Origin: Alteromonas australica
GTDB taxonomy: Bacteria > Pseudomonadota > Gammaproteobacteria > Enterobacterales > Alteromonadaceae
Assembly (NCBI RefSeq): GCF_000730385.1
Contig: NZ_CP008849.1
Location: forward strand, 4,154,001 to 4,218,000
Length of the DNA stretch: 64,000 nt
Reading direction: 5' to 3'
The position numbers were made by a program, and so were the translations under genes. The notes under the pieces were generated by a model, which saw only the letters and a program-made list of their open reading frames with translations, was not told the DNA's origin and searched no databases. This document shows, in pieces, positions 55,132 through 64,000 of the stretch (position 1 is the first letter of the stretch; every line of letters begins with the position of its first letter).

Positions 55132-57736
55132 CATTACTAAGCATCTTATTCGTGCCATACCAGTACCCCCTAAATTGGGTGTTATCCACAAAGCCAATAA
55201 TCAGCCCTTTCCCTTTATTGGTGGTGACTACCGCGGGGGTCTTTGCGATGAGTTTCACTATTGGGTCTGCGCTAAACCCCGCCATTAACGGCGCTTCGGT
55301 GTAACGGGCAGGCGTGGTAAACGGTGAGTAGTGATTGTCGATGATCATATTGCTGGTTTTAAACATGGCCAATGTGTCACCTGTATAACCAAAAAACAGA
55401 GGGTGACTGGTGTCTATTTCTGCTTCGTATACCGCACCAGCTACCAACTTTTGTGCGCCATGAGACGCTCTGTCTTTGAAAGATAAACCTTCTTCTTTAA
55501 AGAGATTATCAATTTCCTCACGCAGTAAAACATCGATGTTTAACCAGCTATTCGCGGAAAAATACCGTAGCGCTGATTTTTGACCTATTAGTACCCCGCC
55601 TTGTTTCACCCAGTCGATAAGGATGTCCTTGGTATTCTGAGACAATTCGAAGCGACCACTTGGAAATATAATATGAGTGTAATCCCCTTGCAGCGCTTGA
55701 AGAAGATTTCGTTGCTCAATAATGGTGGTGGGTAGGCCAACACGGGTATCAAAGTAATGCCACATTTCACCGACTTCATACTCACGGGTTCCCTTTCCAC
55801 CCACTATTAACACTTTGGGCATGCTGATAGGTGAAATCCCGCGACTTCCCAGATCGCTCCCTGCGGGCGTTAAACCACTTTTGATGCCATATACACTCAT
55901 GCCAAGAGGTTGCGCCTTTTGTTTTATGAGTGAAACCAAATTGTTGGGCTGCTTTAAGCGCGCTGGGCCTGCTGGAATAACAATACTGCCTGGCGGGAAC
56001 TCTACCTCCCCACTAAATTGCGTATGCGCGGTGAAACTGTTCTGGCTACTGCGAACTTTTACACCAGCCTCGAGTAAAGACTGCAGTAGTGCAGGTGCAT
56101 AGTAATCGTGCCAAGAAAACGCGTAGGCATACGCGTTGCTGTCAAACTTAAGCATTGGATTAGCCTGCACGAGTTTAGCGTTAGCATCCCATTTGACGCT
56201 ACTGCTTTGACGGCGGGTAACAGGGGTGTAATCAACATTAAATGCCAGCGCAATATGCCAACTAGAGACATCATAAAAGGTGTTATCCTCAAACGAGGTT
56301 TGGGTTGAAAATAGCGATTTAACTAAGCGATATTGGTATTGCTCTAATGGAATATAAATGGCGCGATTGGCTTGAAAGGTTTGACTGTCCACTGTGACAT
56401 CACGGGTAACAACATGAAACACAACCTGGTGTTGTGATAGTAATTCGGTAAGCGCACTAAATCTGCCTAAATCGTCAGGCATGGCCAACAGGTAGCCACC
56501 TAACTTGTCTTGCTTTGCCAATTTTTGTGCTTCACCCACAAAGCTGCTCTGGTATTGCAGTAGAGCCGGTTTGTTGGCAACGGCCCCAGCAAAGGTGCTA
56601 AGCGATGTGGTGACCTGGTTTGCAATTGTGTCGGCGAACGCGAGATTGCCATTTATCGACGCTTGAAGATGGCCCCTTGACCTTGCCTGTTCAAACAAAA
56701 TCCCCACACTGCCATGAAGATCAGGGTATGTAGAGCCTTTACCGGCGTAAAAATCGTCGTAGGCTTCTTCGGTAAAATACAGCTCGTTTTGACCGTCTAA
56801 AGCGCGAGCGTGAAACGACGCAAGTGCTTCGGTGAGGGTAACGTTGGCGTCTGGCGTTAGCGGGTTCTTTCTAGCGCGTACACCAGGCTGAAAGAAATAG
56901 CTGCTGTTCGTGCCCATTTCATGAAAATCAGTTAACACATGGGGGCGCCAGCGATGAAACTGTGCAATACGTGCCTTAGATTCCGGGTGCGCCAGTAATA
57001 ACCAGTCTCGATTTAAATCGAACCAATAGTGATTGGTTCTTCCCGATGGCCAACCTTCGTTATGCTCCCGGTGCAAACTATCAGCCACCAGTTGGGTGCC
57101 CTTATGCATATTAGCCCATTGTGCAAAACGAGATAGGCCGTCGGGGTTGAAAGAAGGGTCAAGCAACACAACATTAGTGGTTAGCAAAGTATCAATGGCT
57201 TCGCCTTGGGCAGCGGCTAAGTAATAGGCTACCGCCAGCGCGGCATTTGAACCGGAGGGTTCGTTGCCGTGAATGCTATACCCCATGTATAGAATGAGGG
57301 GGGCGTTTTCACTGGGCTCTGAGCCTGACGCGAGTTGTGATAAGTGACGTTGTCGAAGGGTTTCTATCTCAGCGTGATTGTGTGGCGCAGTAATGGTTAA
57401 CAGGAGGAGAGGCCTGTTTTCATGCGTACGACCCATCTCTTTGATTGTCATACGGTCAGAGGCGTCAGCAAGTACATTAAGGTAGTGTACGAGTTGGTCA
57501 TGCCTAACATGCCATTCGCCCAATTGCATACCCAGTACAGATTCTGGGGTAGGAATTGCCGGGTTATAGTCGACATTTTCAGGAAGATAATCGAGTACGG
57601 GACGTCCTCCCGTATCTACTTCGATATCAATGGCATAGGAGGGTAACGTGGTTACCATTAGTAAACTAAAAGCCGCGCCAATTAGAGACGCACTGCGTAG
57701 TAGGGTAAGAGCAGCGTGTGAGAATGAAGCTAACAT
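55103..57736 (-). CDS. Secreted M14 family zinc carboxypeptidase-like protein
   Basis: 877 aa with a signal peptide ending LPSYA. The N-terminal half is the M14 peptidase domain: zinc ligands in SIHGNEPSG (His-x-x-Glu) and in the later His of DFHEMGTNSSYFF, and a catalytic Glu in VGILFEQARSRGH. The C-terminal half resembles a class I glutamine-amidotransferase-like fold used as an accessory domain (VLIVGGKGTREYEVGEMW, IIFPSGRFELSQNT). Expected to trim peptides outside the cytoplasm. Converges on comF. Confidence 0.9.
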   Translation of the reverse strand: MLASFSHAALTLLRSASLIGAAFSLLMVTTLPSYAIDIEVDTGGRPVLDYLPENVDYNPAIPTPESVLGMQLGEWHVRHDQLVHYLNVLADASDRMTIKEMGRTHENRPLLLLTITAPHNHAEIETLRQRHLSQLASGSEPSENAPLILYMGYSIHGNEPSGSNAALAVAYYLAAAQGEAIDTLLTTNVVLLDPSFNPDGLSRFAQWANMHKGTQLVADSLHREHNEGWPSGRTNHYWFDLNRDWLLLAHPESKARIAQFHRWRPHVLTDFHEMGTNSSYFFQPGVRARKNPLTPDANVTLTEALASFHARALDGQNELYFTEEAYDDFYAGKGSTYPDLHGSVGILFEQARSRGHLQASINGNLAFADTIANQVTTSLSTFAGAVANKPALLQYQSSFVGEAQKLAKQDKLGGYLLAMPDDLGRFSALTELLSQHQVVFHVVTRDVTVDSQTFQANRAIYIPLEQYQYRLVKSLFSTQTSFEDNTFYDVSSWHIALAFNVDYTPVTRRQSSSVKWDANAKLVQANPMLKFDSNAYAYAFSWHDYYAPALLQSLLEAGVKVRSSQNSFTAHTQFSGEVEFPPGSIVIPAGPARLKQPNNLVSLIKQKAQPLGMSVYGIKSGLTPAGSDLGSRGISPISMPKVLIVGGKGTREYEVGEMWHYFDTRVGLPTTIIEQRNLLQALQGDYTHIIFPSGRFELSQNTKDILIDWVKQGGVLIGQKSALRYFSANSWLNIDVLLREEIDNLFKEEGLSFKDRASHGAQKLVAGAVYEAEIDTSHPLFFGYTGDTLAMFKTSNMIIDNHYSPFTTPARYTEAPLMAGFSADPIVKLIAKTPAVVTTNKGKGLIIGFVDNTQFRGYWYGTNKMLSNAIYQSHFLH

Positions 57737-57850
57737 AGCGTTCCCGTCTTGTTGTTTTGCTAGTACATCGAAAACAAAAAATACTTGACTGATTTACTCA
57801 AGTTAATTTGTTATCATAGATAAAATTTTAATCGTATGTAGGACTTGCTG

Positions 57851-58429
57851 ATGATCACTATATCAGAAGATGCTCAGGCTCACTTTGTAAAATTACTGAG
57901 TAAACAAGAGCCTGGCACAAATATTCGCGTATTCGTCGTAAACCCAGGCACATCAAGCGCAGAGTGCGGTGTGTCCTATTGCCCACCTGACGCGGTGGAA
58001 GAAAGCGACACGCGCCTTGAATTTAACGGCTTTGACGCCGTAGTAGATGAAGAAAGTGTTCCTTATTTAGACGAAGCGGAAATTGACTACGTTACAGACC
58101 AAATGGGCTCTCAACTGACCCTGAAAGCACCTAACGCTAAAGCACGCAAGGTTGCTGACGATGCTCCGCTAGTTGAGCGTATCAACTACATGATAGAGTC
58201 TGAAATTAACCCGCAATTGGCCAGCCATGGCGGACAAGTCATGTTGGTAGAAGTGACTGAAGAAGGCTATGCCATCTTACAATTTGGCGGCGGTTGTAAC
58301 GGCTGCTCAATGGTAGATGTCACCTTAAAAGACGGTATTGAAAAACAAATGCTAGAACACTTTGCCGGTGAGCTTAAAGGCGTGCGAGATGCAACAGAGC
58401 ACGAAGCTGGCGAACACTCTTATTACTAA
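57851..58429 (+). CDS. nfuA: Fe-S biogenesis scaffold NfuA
   Basis: 192 aa from the ATG at 57851 (AGGA seven bases upstream), same length and start as E. coli. N-terminal A-type-like domain and C-terminal Nfu domain with CxxC Cys149/Cys152 (GGGCNGCSM). Carries a 4Fe-4S cluster to target enzymes, mostly under oxidative or iron-poor conditions. In E. coli it follows gntX; here the M14 peptidase gene is between. Confidence 0.97.
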   Translation: MITISEDAQAHFVKLLSKQEPGTNIRVFVVNPGTSSAECGVSYCPPDAVEESDTRLEFNGFDAVVDEESVPYLDEAEIDYVTDQMGSQLTLKAPNAKARKVADDAPLVERINYMIESEINPQLASHGGQVMLVEVTEEGYAILQFGGGCNGCSMVDVTLKDGIEKQMLEHFAGELKGVRDATEHEAGEHSYY

Positions 58430-58444
58430 CCGCCATTCAGCGCA

Positions 58445-58669
58445 ATGAGAGACGTAAATACAAGCTGGCAACGTTTTAAAATCGGGCTATCGATTTTCGT
58501 TGTCGGCGCTGTATGCTTACTGTTTTTTAGCCAATATCACATTGTTATATACCTATTTTCTCTAGCCACATTGTTTATTGGCTTTGCCTTCGCCATGTAT
58601 GGCTATGTAGGTATTTTTCTCTCTCGTTTTTCCTCCTTAAAAAGTAAAAAGCCCCCTGATGACATTTAA
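58445..58669 (+). CDS. Small membrane protein
   Basis: 74 aa with two hydrophobic helices (IGLSIFVVGAVCLLFF and VIYLFSLATLFIGFAFAMYG) and a Lys-rich tail. Starts 15 bp after nfuA, so it may be cotranscribed. No family recognised. Confidence 0.6.
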   Translation: MRDVNTSWQRFKIGLSIFVVGAVCLLFFSQYHIVIYLFSLATLFIGFAFAMYGYVGIFLSRFSSLKSKKPPDDI

Positions 58670-58768
58670 CAGTTTCTCACGTATCGTAAATATCCCTTAT
58701 TGATAAAGCGTGCTCTTTGACGGCCAATTCCCCTAGCCCTTGAGCCATCGCAAAGAGGAAGGCCACCA

Positions 58769-59461
58769 ATGAAAACACTTGGATTAATTGGCGGGATGAG
58801 TTGGGAGTCTACCGTCTCGTATTATCAATTTATCAATCGCGGAGTGAATCACCAATTAGGTGGCTTACACAGCGCTAAACTTTGTCTTTACAGTGTCGAC
58901 TTTGCCGATATTGCGCGATACCAGCACGATGGGAATTGGAAAGGTGCTGCTGATATTCTCATTAGTGCAGCGAAAAGCTTGGAAGCCATGGGTGCTGAGG
59001 GAATCGTTATTTGTACCAATACAATGCACAAGGTGGCTAACATTGTACAGAACGCGATAACCATACCATTACTTCATATTACAGATGCCACCGGCGAAAA
59101 GCTGAAAACCGATGGCGTCAAACATGTAGGGCTATTGGGGACAGCGTTTACCATGTCAGAGCGCTTTTATTCCTCACACCTCACTGATAAATTCGATTTA
59201 AATGTTCTTACCCCAACGACAGATGAGCAAACAACTGTTCATGAAATTATCTACAATGAATTATGTAAAGGTGTCGTTTGCGAGGCCTCCAGAAATTGCT
59301 ATATCGAGATTATAAATAACTTAAAGCAACGAGGCGCGGAGGCAATCATTTTGGGATGCACTGAGATTGCTTTGCTGATTTCTCAGACCGATACCCCACT
59401 GCCTTTGTACGATACCACGCAAATTCATGCGGATGCGGCAGTGGCATTCGCCATCACTTAA
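58769..59461 (+). CDS. Aspartate/glutamate racemase family protein (YgeA-like)
   Basis: 230 aa, GAGGAAGG before the ATG. N-terminus MKTLGLIGGMSWESTVSYY is typical; the two catalytic Cys are Cys82 (CTNTMH) and Cys197 (GCTE). Interconverts L- and D-amino acids without cofactor; E. coli YgeA has broad specificity. Followed by a methyltransferase gene 34 bp later, probably one transcript. Confidence 0.92.
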   Translation: MKTLGLIGGMSWESTVSYYQFINRGVNHQLGGLHSAKLCLYSVDFADIARYQHDGNWKGAADILISAAKSLEAMGAEGIVICTNTMHKVANIVQNAITIPLLHITDATGEKLKTDGVKHVGLLGTAFTMSERFYSSHLTDKFDLNVLTPTTDEQTTVHEIIYNELCKGVVCEASRNCYIEIINNLKQRGAEAIILGCTEIALLISQTDTPLPLYDTTQIHADAAVAFAIT

Positions 59462-59495
59462 TCGACTTATGCTTTGAAGGAAGCAAGGACACCCT

Positions 59496-60110
59496 ATGAG
59501 CCCAGAAGAAACTGGACAAGCCTATAATAGTATTACCCACTTATGGACGTCTGAGGAATTTAATCGCAGCAATGGCATGAACGCATTAGAGCAAGCGCTA
59601 GCCTATTTACCCCAGCTCCCTAAAGATGCGAAAGCCCTTGATGTTGGTTGCGGCTGCACCTGCCGCTTTTATCCGCGCCTGGCTGAACAAGGATTATCGA
59701 TAGAAGGCATAGATGTGTCATCTGGCATGCTTGCCATTGCACAAAAAAACTACCCCGAAGCCACCTTCACCCACGCCGATATTTGTACCTATCCCCTCAA
59801 GCCAAACACTTATCACTTTATAATGGCCTGGGATAGCATTTGGCATGTCCCGTTAACTCAACAACCGCCATTAATTAAAAAGCTAAGTGATGCATTGGCG
59901 CCTAATGGCGTGTTTATTTTTAGTTTTGGCGGCGTTGAAAGCGCGGGTGAACACTACGATAATTATATGGGCCCTAGGGTTTACTATGCTTCTCTTGGGA
60001 TTCATGGTTTTATTGAACTAGCAATGCAAACAGACTGCATCATTAAACACCTCAATGTGGGAAAAGGGGATGAACCTCACAGTTTTATAGTGCTTCAACG
60101 TAAATCTTAG
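59496..60110 (+). CDS. Class I SAM-dependent methyltransferase
   Basis: 204 aa. Motif I ALDVGCGCTCRFYPRLAEQG, then IDVSSGMLAIAQKNYP and a motif IV-like region MAWDSIWHV, and LAPNGVFIFSFGG. Cytoplasmic, small-molecule type. The substrate cannot be named. Between the racemase and the AraC-type regulator. Confidence 0.85.
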   Translation: MSPEETGQAYNSITHLWTSEEFNRSNGMNALEQALAYLPQLPKDAKALDVGCGCTCRFYPRLAEQGLSIEGIDVSSGMLAIAQKNYPEATFTHADICTYPLKPNTYHFIMAWDSIWHVPLTQQPPLIKKLSDALAPNGVFIFSFGGVESAGEHYDNYMGPRVYYASLGIHGFIELAMQTDCIIKHLNVGKGDEPHSFIVLQRKS

Positions 60111-60199
60111 CAAAATCGGTAGGGCAAGGCGCTTAAAATTGGGTTAGTTTGATACTGGTTTAGTCATTCACCTAACTGAGTAGCGAATAAGTACTTTTT

Positions 60200-61096
60200 A
60201 TGAACCCCCTATTTCAACGACTGGTTAACGTTGCCGAAGCCATAGAGAGAGAGCCATCTCTTGCCAGTGATTTACAGGCCCTTAGCGACGTTGCAGCATT
60301 ATCCCCCTTTCATTTGCACCGGCTTTTTGCCTCGCACTTTAATCAAAACATAGGGGCTTATGGCAGGAAAGTACGGGTATATCGCGCCGCTTATCAGTTG
60401 GCATTTCGAAATGACATTCCTATTTTAACCGTGGCGTTAGATGCTGGCTTTTCAAGTGCAGAAGGTTTCGCCCGCGCGTTTAAGAAGCTTTTCGACGTCG
60501 CGCCATCCACATTTCGAGCACAACCTCAATGGGAGTTACTGCATCAACGCTTTACTCCTTTATCATCCCTTACCGTCCATAGAGGAAACCCCATGAATAA
60601 CCCACCGTTTTCTGCTCAACAGGTCAACGTTCAACACTTCCCTACCATTCCTATTGCCGAATGGGTACATCAAGGCCAACCCAATTTAGTGCTGAAGACC
60701 GTAAAATCCTTCATTGACTGGCGCAAACAGGAAACCTTACCGCCCTCTGCTTATCGCACTTTCAACGTGCTTTATGATGACCCTAATACCACCCGCGACG
60801 AAGACTATCGTTTTGGCGTTGCATGTGAAATTCCGCAGGAAAAGACGATTGATCACAGCAACATTGAAAAAAAACACATTCCAGCTGGCCTGTGCGCGAC
60901 AGTGAGGCTTATCGGCGATGACAGTCAAATTGGAGCCTATGTGCATGAATTATATGCCTCGTGGCTGCCTAGTACCCTTTTTGTTTTGCGAGACTTCCCA
61001 ATATTTATAGAGCGTGTCCGCTTTTACCCAGAGGTGGGGGCAGCCGATGCTATTACCGACATCTACTTACCCATAGAAGAAGCACAATCGAAGTAA
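60200..61096 (+). CDS. AraC-family regulator with GyrI-like effector domain
   Basis: 298 aa. Two helix-turn-helix units in residues about 8-108 (LSDVAALSPFHLHRLFASHF, LTVALDAGFSSAEGFARAFK), then a GyrI-like small-molecule binding domain from about residue 137 to the end (VNVQHFPTIPIAEWVHQG, IPAGLCATVRLIGD). This is the Rob/SoxS-like with GyrI arrangement found in drug-sensing regulators. Possible control of the adjacent MATE exporter or methyltransferase is inferred from position only. Confidence 0.9.
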   Translation: MNPLFQRLVNVAEAIEREPSLASDLQALSDVAALSPFHLHRLFASHFNQNIGAYGRKVRVYRAAYQLAFRNDIPILTVALDAGFSSAEGFARAFKKLFDVAPSTFRAQPQWELLHQRFTPLSSLTVHRGNPMNNPPFSAQQVNVQHFPTIPIAEWVHQGQPNLVLKTVKSFIDWRKQETLPPSAYRTFNVLYDDPNTTRDEDYRFGVACEIPQEKTIDHSNIEKKHIPAGLCATVRLIGDDSQIGAYVHELYASWLPSTLFVLRDFPIFIERVRFYPEVGAADAITDIYLPIEEAQSK

Positions 61097-61104
61097 GTTT
61101 TTCG

Positions 61105-62484
61105 TTATTCAGTCAGGCGTTGGCGTTTGTCTAAGCGAGCAAACACCCACGCTAAGCTGATACCTCGGGCAAACAAAAAGCCCAACAAGGCATACCATAA
61201 ACTGATATTGCCAAGTGCTTGAGTTACGTACCAAAGAGGGAAGAAAACCCCTAACGCGCTAAATATCATGGTATTTCGCATCGCTGCCGCCTTGGTCAAT
61301 CCGACAAAAACGCCATCGTAAAGAAAGCACCAGTGAGCAAGCAGGGGTAAAACGATCATCAGCGGTAAATAGGCGACTGCCTGAGAGACCAAGTGCGTAT
61401 GCGTAGTAAGGGCACCAATAATAGATTCACCCGCCACGTAAAAAGTCATCGCGTAGAGAATCGCAAATAGGCTTGACCACACTAGCCCTTGATAGGTTCT
61501 GCGTTTTATTTCACGGGCATTATGTGCACCTTTTGCCTCGCCAACTAGCGCTTCTACAGCATAAGCAATACCGTCTAGCCCCAACGCAATAAGCACGAAA
61601 AATTGCATCAATATGGCGTTAGTGGCGGCTGCCGTCTCGCCAAATCTTGCGCCTTGAATAGTAAGAAACGCCAAACAGCCTTGCAGTGCTAAATTTCTTA
61701 GCAGCATGTCGCCATTTAGTTTCATGAGTATTTTTCGGGCGGCTTTGTTGAACCAAGAGGGCTGAGGAGCAATGCCCAGGGTGAGTTTCATTGCCACAAT
61801 TAAGGCGAGAATCGCCATGGTGTACTCTGCCATTACGCTCGCTAGAGCAACACCGGACACCGACAAATCAAACCCGTACACAAACAGCATGTCTAACCCA
61901 GCATTGAGAAGGTTCCCCACCACTTGGATGGCCAGCACGGTACGTGTTTTTTGTTGCCCTACTAACCATCCAATAAGGGCTAAGTTCAACATGGCGGCAG
62001 GTGCGCCCCACACCCGTACATTGAAGTAAGCGGTTAAGTGGCCCTGTACATCATCGGCCGGATTAGAGAGCGCAATGCCCGCGTGCAAAACAGGCATCTG
62101 CAGCGCCCACAGCATTAAGCCTAAAAGCACCGCAACCAGTGCGGTTTGCCATAACACTTTGGCCGAGGCTAGCTTTGCATTTTGCTGACCTTTAGCCTGC
62201 GCGCTAAGACCTGTAGAAGACATGCGAAGAAAGCCACACACCCAGTAGATTTGCGTAATAATCAGCGCCCCTACAGACGCGCCCGCTAGCATAGCGGTAG
62301 ATTGCATATGACCAAGCACAGCAGTATCCACTAAGCCTAACAAAGGTGTGGTAACATTCGCGATGATCATAGGCACGGCCAATGCAATAAGGCGGGTATT
62401 GTCTTGCCAAAAGCGCTTTTGTTGGCGCGGTGTTTGCTGTTGAATTTGCTGAGCATGTTGCTCAGTCTTTTGGTTTTGGTGCAT
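61105..62484 (-). CDS. MATE family exporter, DinF-like
   Basis: 459 aa from the ATG at 62484; a TTG further upstream would extend it. Twelve hydrophobic segments with the DinF pattern: LALAVPMIIANVTTPLLGLVDTAVLGH near the start written here in parts (LIALAVPMIIANVT, PLLGLVDTAVLGHM), LRMSSTGLSAQA and LDGIAYAVEALVGEA. Na+ or H+ coupled exporter of drugs or oxidised compounds. No LexA box was seen upstream, unlike E. coli dinF. A 17-bp imperfect palindrome (62503-62519) lies in the shared promoter region. Confidence 0.9.
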   Translation of the reverse strand: MHQNQKTEQHAQQIQQQTPRQQKRFWQDNTRLIALAVPMIIANVTTPLLGLVDTAVLGHMQSTAMLAGASVGALIITQIYWVCGFLRMSSTGLSAQAKGQQNAKLASAKVLWQTALVAVLLGLMLWALQMPVLHAGIALSNPADDVQGHLTAYFNVRVWGAPAAMLNLALIGWLVGQQKTRTVLAIQVVGNLLNAGLDMLFVYGFDLSVSGVALASVMAEYTMAILALIVAMKLTLGIAPQPSWFNKAARKILMKLNGDMLLRNLALQGCLAFLTIQGARFGETAAATNAILMQFFVLIALGLDGIAYAVEALVGEAKGAHNAREIKRRTYQGLVWSSLFAILYAMTFYVAGESIIGALTTHTHLVSQAVAYLPLMIVLPLLAHWCFLYDGVFVGLTKAAAMRNTMIFSALGVFFPLWYVTQALGNISLWYALLGFLFARGISLAWVFARLDKRQRLTE

Positions 62485-62544
62485 TAACCTTGTGCCCAAT
62501 AGCCCTTATCCGGTAAGGGTGAGAAAATTAAACAGGAATAAAAA

Positions 62545-63672
62545 ATGAAGTGTATCACGCTCTTTTCTCTCTGCGCTTGTCTTCGTTCAACCTACGCCAT
62601 ACTGATATTACTGCTTGCTAGTACTACTGCAGTGTCAGCCGCAGATACGCCCGACAACAGTGTGTTAAAACACAATGCCGTGATATTGCTTTATCATCAT
62701 GTTTCAGAAGAAACGCCCGCGAGTACCAGTATTAGTCCCGACACGTTCGAGTCACATATGGCGTACCTCAGCAAGCACCATACTGTGATCGCATTAACCC
62801 AAGCCGTTGATGCCATTACTGGCGGTGCCAGTTTGCCTGAGAACAGCGTGGTGATTACATTTGACGACGGCTATGCGAATATTTTACATAATGCCCATCC
62901 AATTTTAGCCAAATACGGATTTCCGTACACCGTATTTATAAATCCAAACGAGATAGGGGCTCATCGTCAGCAGCTAACTTGGCAACAGGTCGACGCTATG
63001 CACAACGAAGGCGTCACCTTTGCGAATCACACGCTAGATCATATTCATATGTTGGATAACAGCCAAACAAATACACACTGGCTAGCAGATGTTTGGCAAA
63101 ATGTTGAACAGGCAGAAGCCACTTTAAAAGACAAAGTAGGCGTCTCACTTCAGTATTTAGCATACCCTTTTGGTGAATTTAACGAACCGCTAGCAGCTCA
63201 AGTCAAACGCGCAAATTATATAGGCTTTGGCCAGCATTCAGGCGCAGTAGGCCCGTTAAGTGACACCAGCGCTTTACCTCGCTTCCCTGCTGCCGGCCCT
63301 TATTCCAATCTTGCCACGTTAAAAACCAAGTTAAAAAGTATTGCCATGCCGGTGGTTAATAGCACCGTGGTGAATCCAGCGTTAACGTCTCACACTCCGC
63401 CCGCATCAGTGACATTAACCATTGGCAATGCAGATACGGGGTTAGATATTGCTTCAGATGTCAGCATTACACAAACACAGTGCTTCTTTGGCGGAGAAAA
63501 AATCTCGACAAAAACCAGCCCAAATAAAATTACCTTTTACCTAGAAACTCAATTACCCACCGGGCGCTCGCGAGTGAACTGTACTGCCCCTTCAAAGGCT
63601 CACAGAGGCAGATATTACTGGTATTCCCAGCCCTTTTTTGTGGCTAACGAACTGGGACGTTACCCGGATTAA
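62545..63672 (+). CDS. Secreted polysaccharide deacetylase (NodB homology)
   Basis: 375 aa, AGGAA before the ATG and a signal peptide ending VSAA. The NodB domain has the metal-binding Asp-Asp TFDDGY (Asp107, Asp108) and HTLDH (His162, His166), plus AYPFGEFN. A C-terminal beta-rich domain (ASVTLTIGNADTGLDIASD, RSRVNCTAPSKAHRGRYYWY) of about 110 residues follows and may bind the substrate. Acts on cell-wall or extracellular polysaccharide; the exact one is unknown. Confidence 0.9.
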   Translation: MKCITLFSLCACLRSTYAILILLLASTTAVSAADTPDNSVLKHNAVILLYHHVSEETPASTSISPDTFESHMAYLSKHHTVIALTQAVDAITGGASLPENSVVITFDDGYANILHNAHPILAKYGFPYTVFINPNEIGAHRQQLTWQQVDAMHNEGVTFANHTLDHIHMLDNSQTNTHWLADVWQNVEQAEATLKDKVGVSLQYLAYPFGEFNEPLAAQVKRANYIGFGQHSGAVGPLSDTSALPRFPAAGPYSNLATLKTKLKSIAMPVVNSTVVNPALTSHTPPASVTLTIGNADTGLDIASDVSITQTQCFFGGEKISTKTSPNKITFYLETQLPTGRSRVNCTAPSKAHRGRYYWYSQPFFVANELGRYPD

Positions 63673-63694
63673 GGCGACACAGTCGACAGTAAAG

Positions 63695-64000
63695 CTACAC
63701 GTTTAGAGAAAAGCGAACAAAGCCACTATTTACCGCCAATTCGCTAAAATTAAGCCGTTGATAGAAGCGAATGGCGGGAATGTTCGACAACTGAACATCC
63801 AACACGATTGTCTGTTTTTTCAGTGTGCGCGCGTGAGTAATCATGTGCGCGATCATAAAGCGGCCGACACCTGATTTTCTATGCGCTGTATCCACCGCAA
63901 TATGCCCAAGCATGAGTTCATGTGGTGTGGGCGGAACTAGCCCAACAGACACCGCTTGATTGCGCATGAGTACAAGCATAGATTCATCAAGGGAGTAAAA
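63695..64000 (-). CDS. GNAT family acetyltransferase, 5' end beyond window
   Basis: The frame is open to the last base of the window, so the ATG at 63979 is not necessarily the start. The visible part has the acetyl-CoA motif GHIAVDTAHRKSGVGRFMI (R-x-x-G-x-G core) and the C-terminal IVLDVQLSNIPAIRFYQRLNF typical of GNAT enzymes. The substrate cannot be told. Converges on the deacetylase gene, 22 bp apart. Confidence 0.85.
   Translation of the reverse strand, partial: FYSLDESMLVLMRNQAVSVGLVPPTPHELMLGHIAVDTAHRKSGVGRFMIAHMITHARTLKKQTIVLDVQLSNIPAIRFYQRLNFSELAVNSGFVRFSLNV

Noticed and set aside
62485..62544. LexA box before the dinF-like gene
   Set aside because: No CTGT-N8-ACAG pattern in the promoter region; the palindrome there (cccttatccggtaaggg) is of another type.
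1..64000. Mobile elements, prophage, toxin-antitoxin or defence islands
   Set aside because: No transposase, integrase, nuclease-helicase cluster or small paired toxin gene was recognised; the gene content is core-like throughout.
1..64000. tRNA or rRNA genes
   Set aside because: Gaps were read for tRNA-like cloverleaf ends and rRNA motifs; none seen, though a covariance search would be decisive.

Overview
The window looks like chromosomal core DNA of a marine gammaproteobacterium of the Alteromonadales, most likely Alteromonadaceae. This rests on many proteins that read as close relatives of Escherichia coli / Shewanella / Vibrio products (OmpR, GreB, Tex, NfuA, NudE, YheS, YheU, YheV, PrkB), a complete gspC-N operon set between hslR and the nudE/cysQ block as in Vibrio and Shewanella, and a moderate GC content. 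I see no transposase, phage gene, integrase, rRNA, tRNA or CRISPR array. The window cuts purH at its left end and an acetyltransferase gene at its right end.

Layout. 1-3.9 kb: purine synthesis genes purH (5' cut) and purD, with an exported methyltransferase-like gene between them. 4-8.5 kb: a secreted CBM9-like protein, a voltage-gated potassium channel and a very large DUF2339 membrane protein. 8.7-13.1 kb: prkB, a DUF2855 gene with an unusual leader, and ompR-envZ. 13.1-17.8 kb, minus strand: a TsgA-like transporter, pckA with an apparent HexR operator, and hslR-hslO. 17.9-30.7 kb: the type II secretion operon gspC to gspN in one tightly overlapping unit, followed by a DUF945 gene. 30.8-35.7 kb: an aldehyde dehydrogenase with its ribosome site inside a hairpin, then a nucleotide clean-up group (yjjX, yrfG, nudE, cysQ) and a YceI protein. 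35.7-40.6 kb: a 19-bp triple repeat, a strong two-way terminator, opgG-opgH for periplasmic glucans, and a small outer-membrane barrel preceded by a Fur-box-like palindrome. 40.7-49.4 kb: yheU, yheT, a TIGR02444 gene, yheS, yheV, a DUF748 gene, slyX, a WD40-like lipoprotein, an FKBP-type lipoprotein, a small membrane protein and greB. 49.6-58.7 kb: tex, a pair made of an HExxH SprA-related protein and a very small flagellar-rod-like protein, bioH, comF/gntX, an M14 peptidase, nfuA and a small membrane protein. 58.8-64 kb: Asp/Glu racemase, methyltransferase, AraC-GyrI regulator, a DinF-type MATE exporter, a secreted polysaccharide deacetylase and the acetyltransferase fragment.

Taken together, most genes match a region that in E. 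coli lies at about 74-77 min, rearranged into blocks. Envelope functions dominate: protein export by type II secretion, periplasmic glucans, envelope stress sensing (EnvZ/OmpR), periplasmic folding and redox-controlled chaperones (Hsp33, Hsp15). The most promising items for a second look are the rod-like/HExxH gene pair, the regulatory DNA or RNA elements (Fur-like, HexR-like, two inverted repeats that cover ribosome sites) and the short OpgH that lacks the long N-terminal region of the E. coli protein. I did not find a clearly new defence or mobile system. All family names come from reading the sequence and memory, without a database search.
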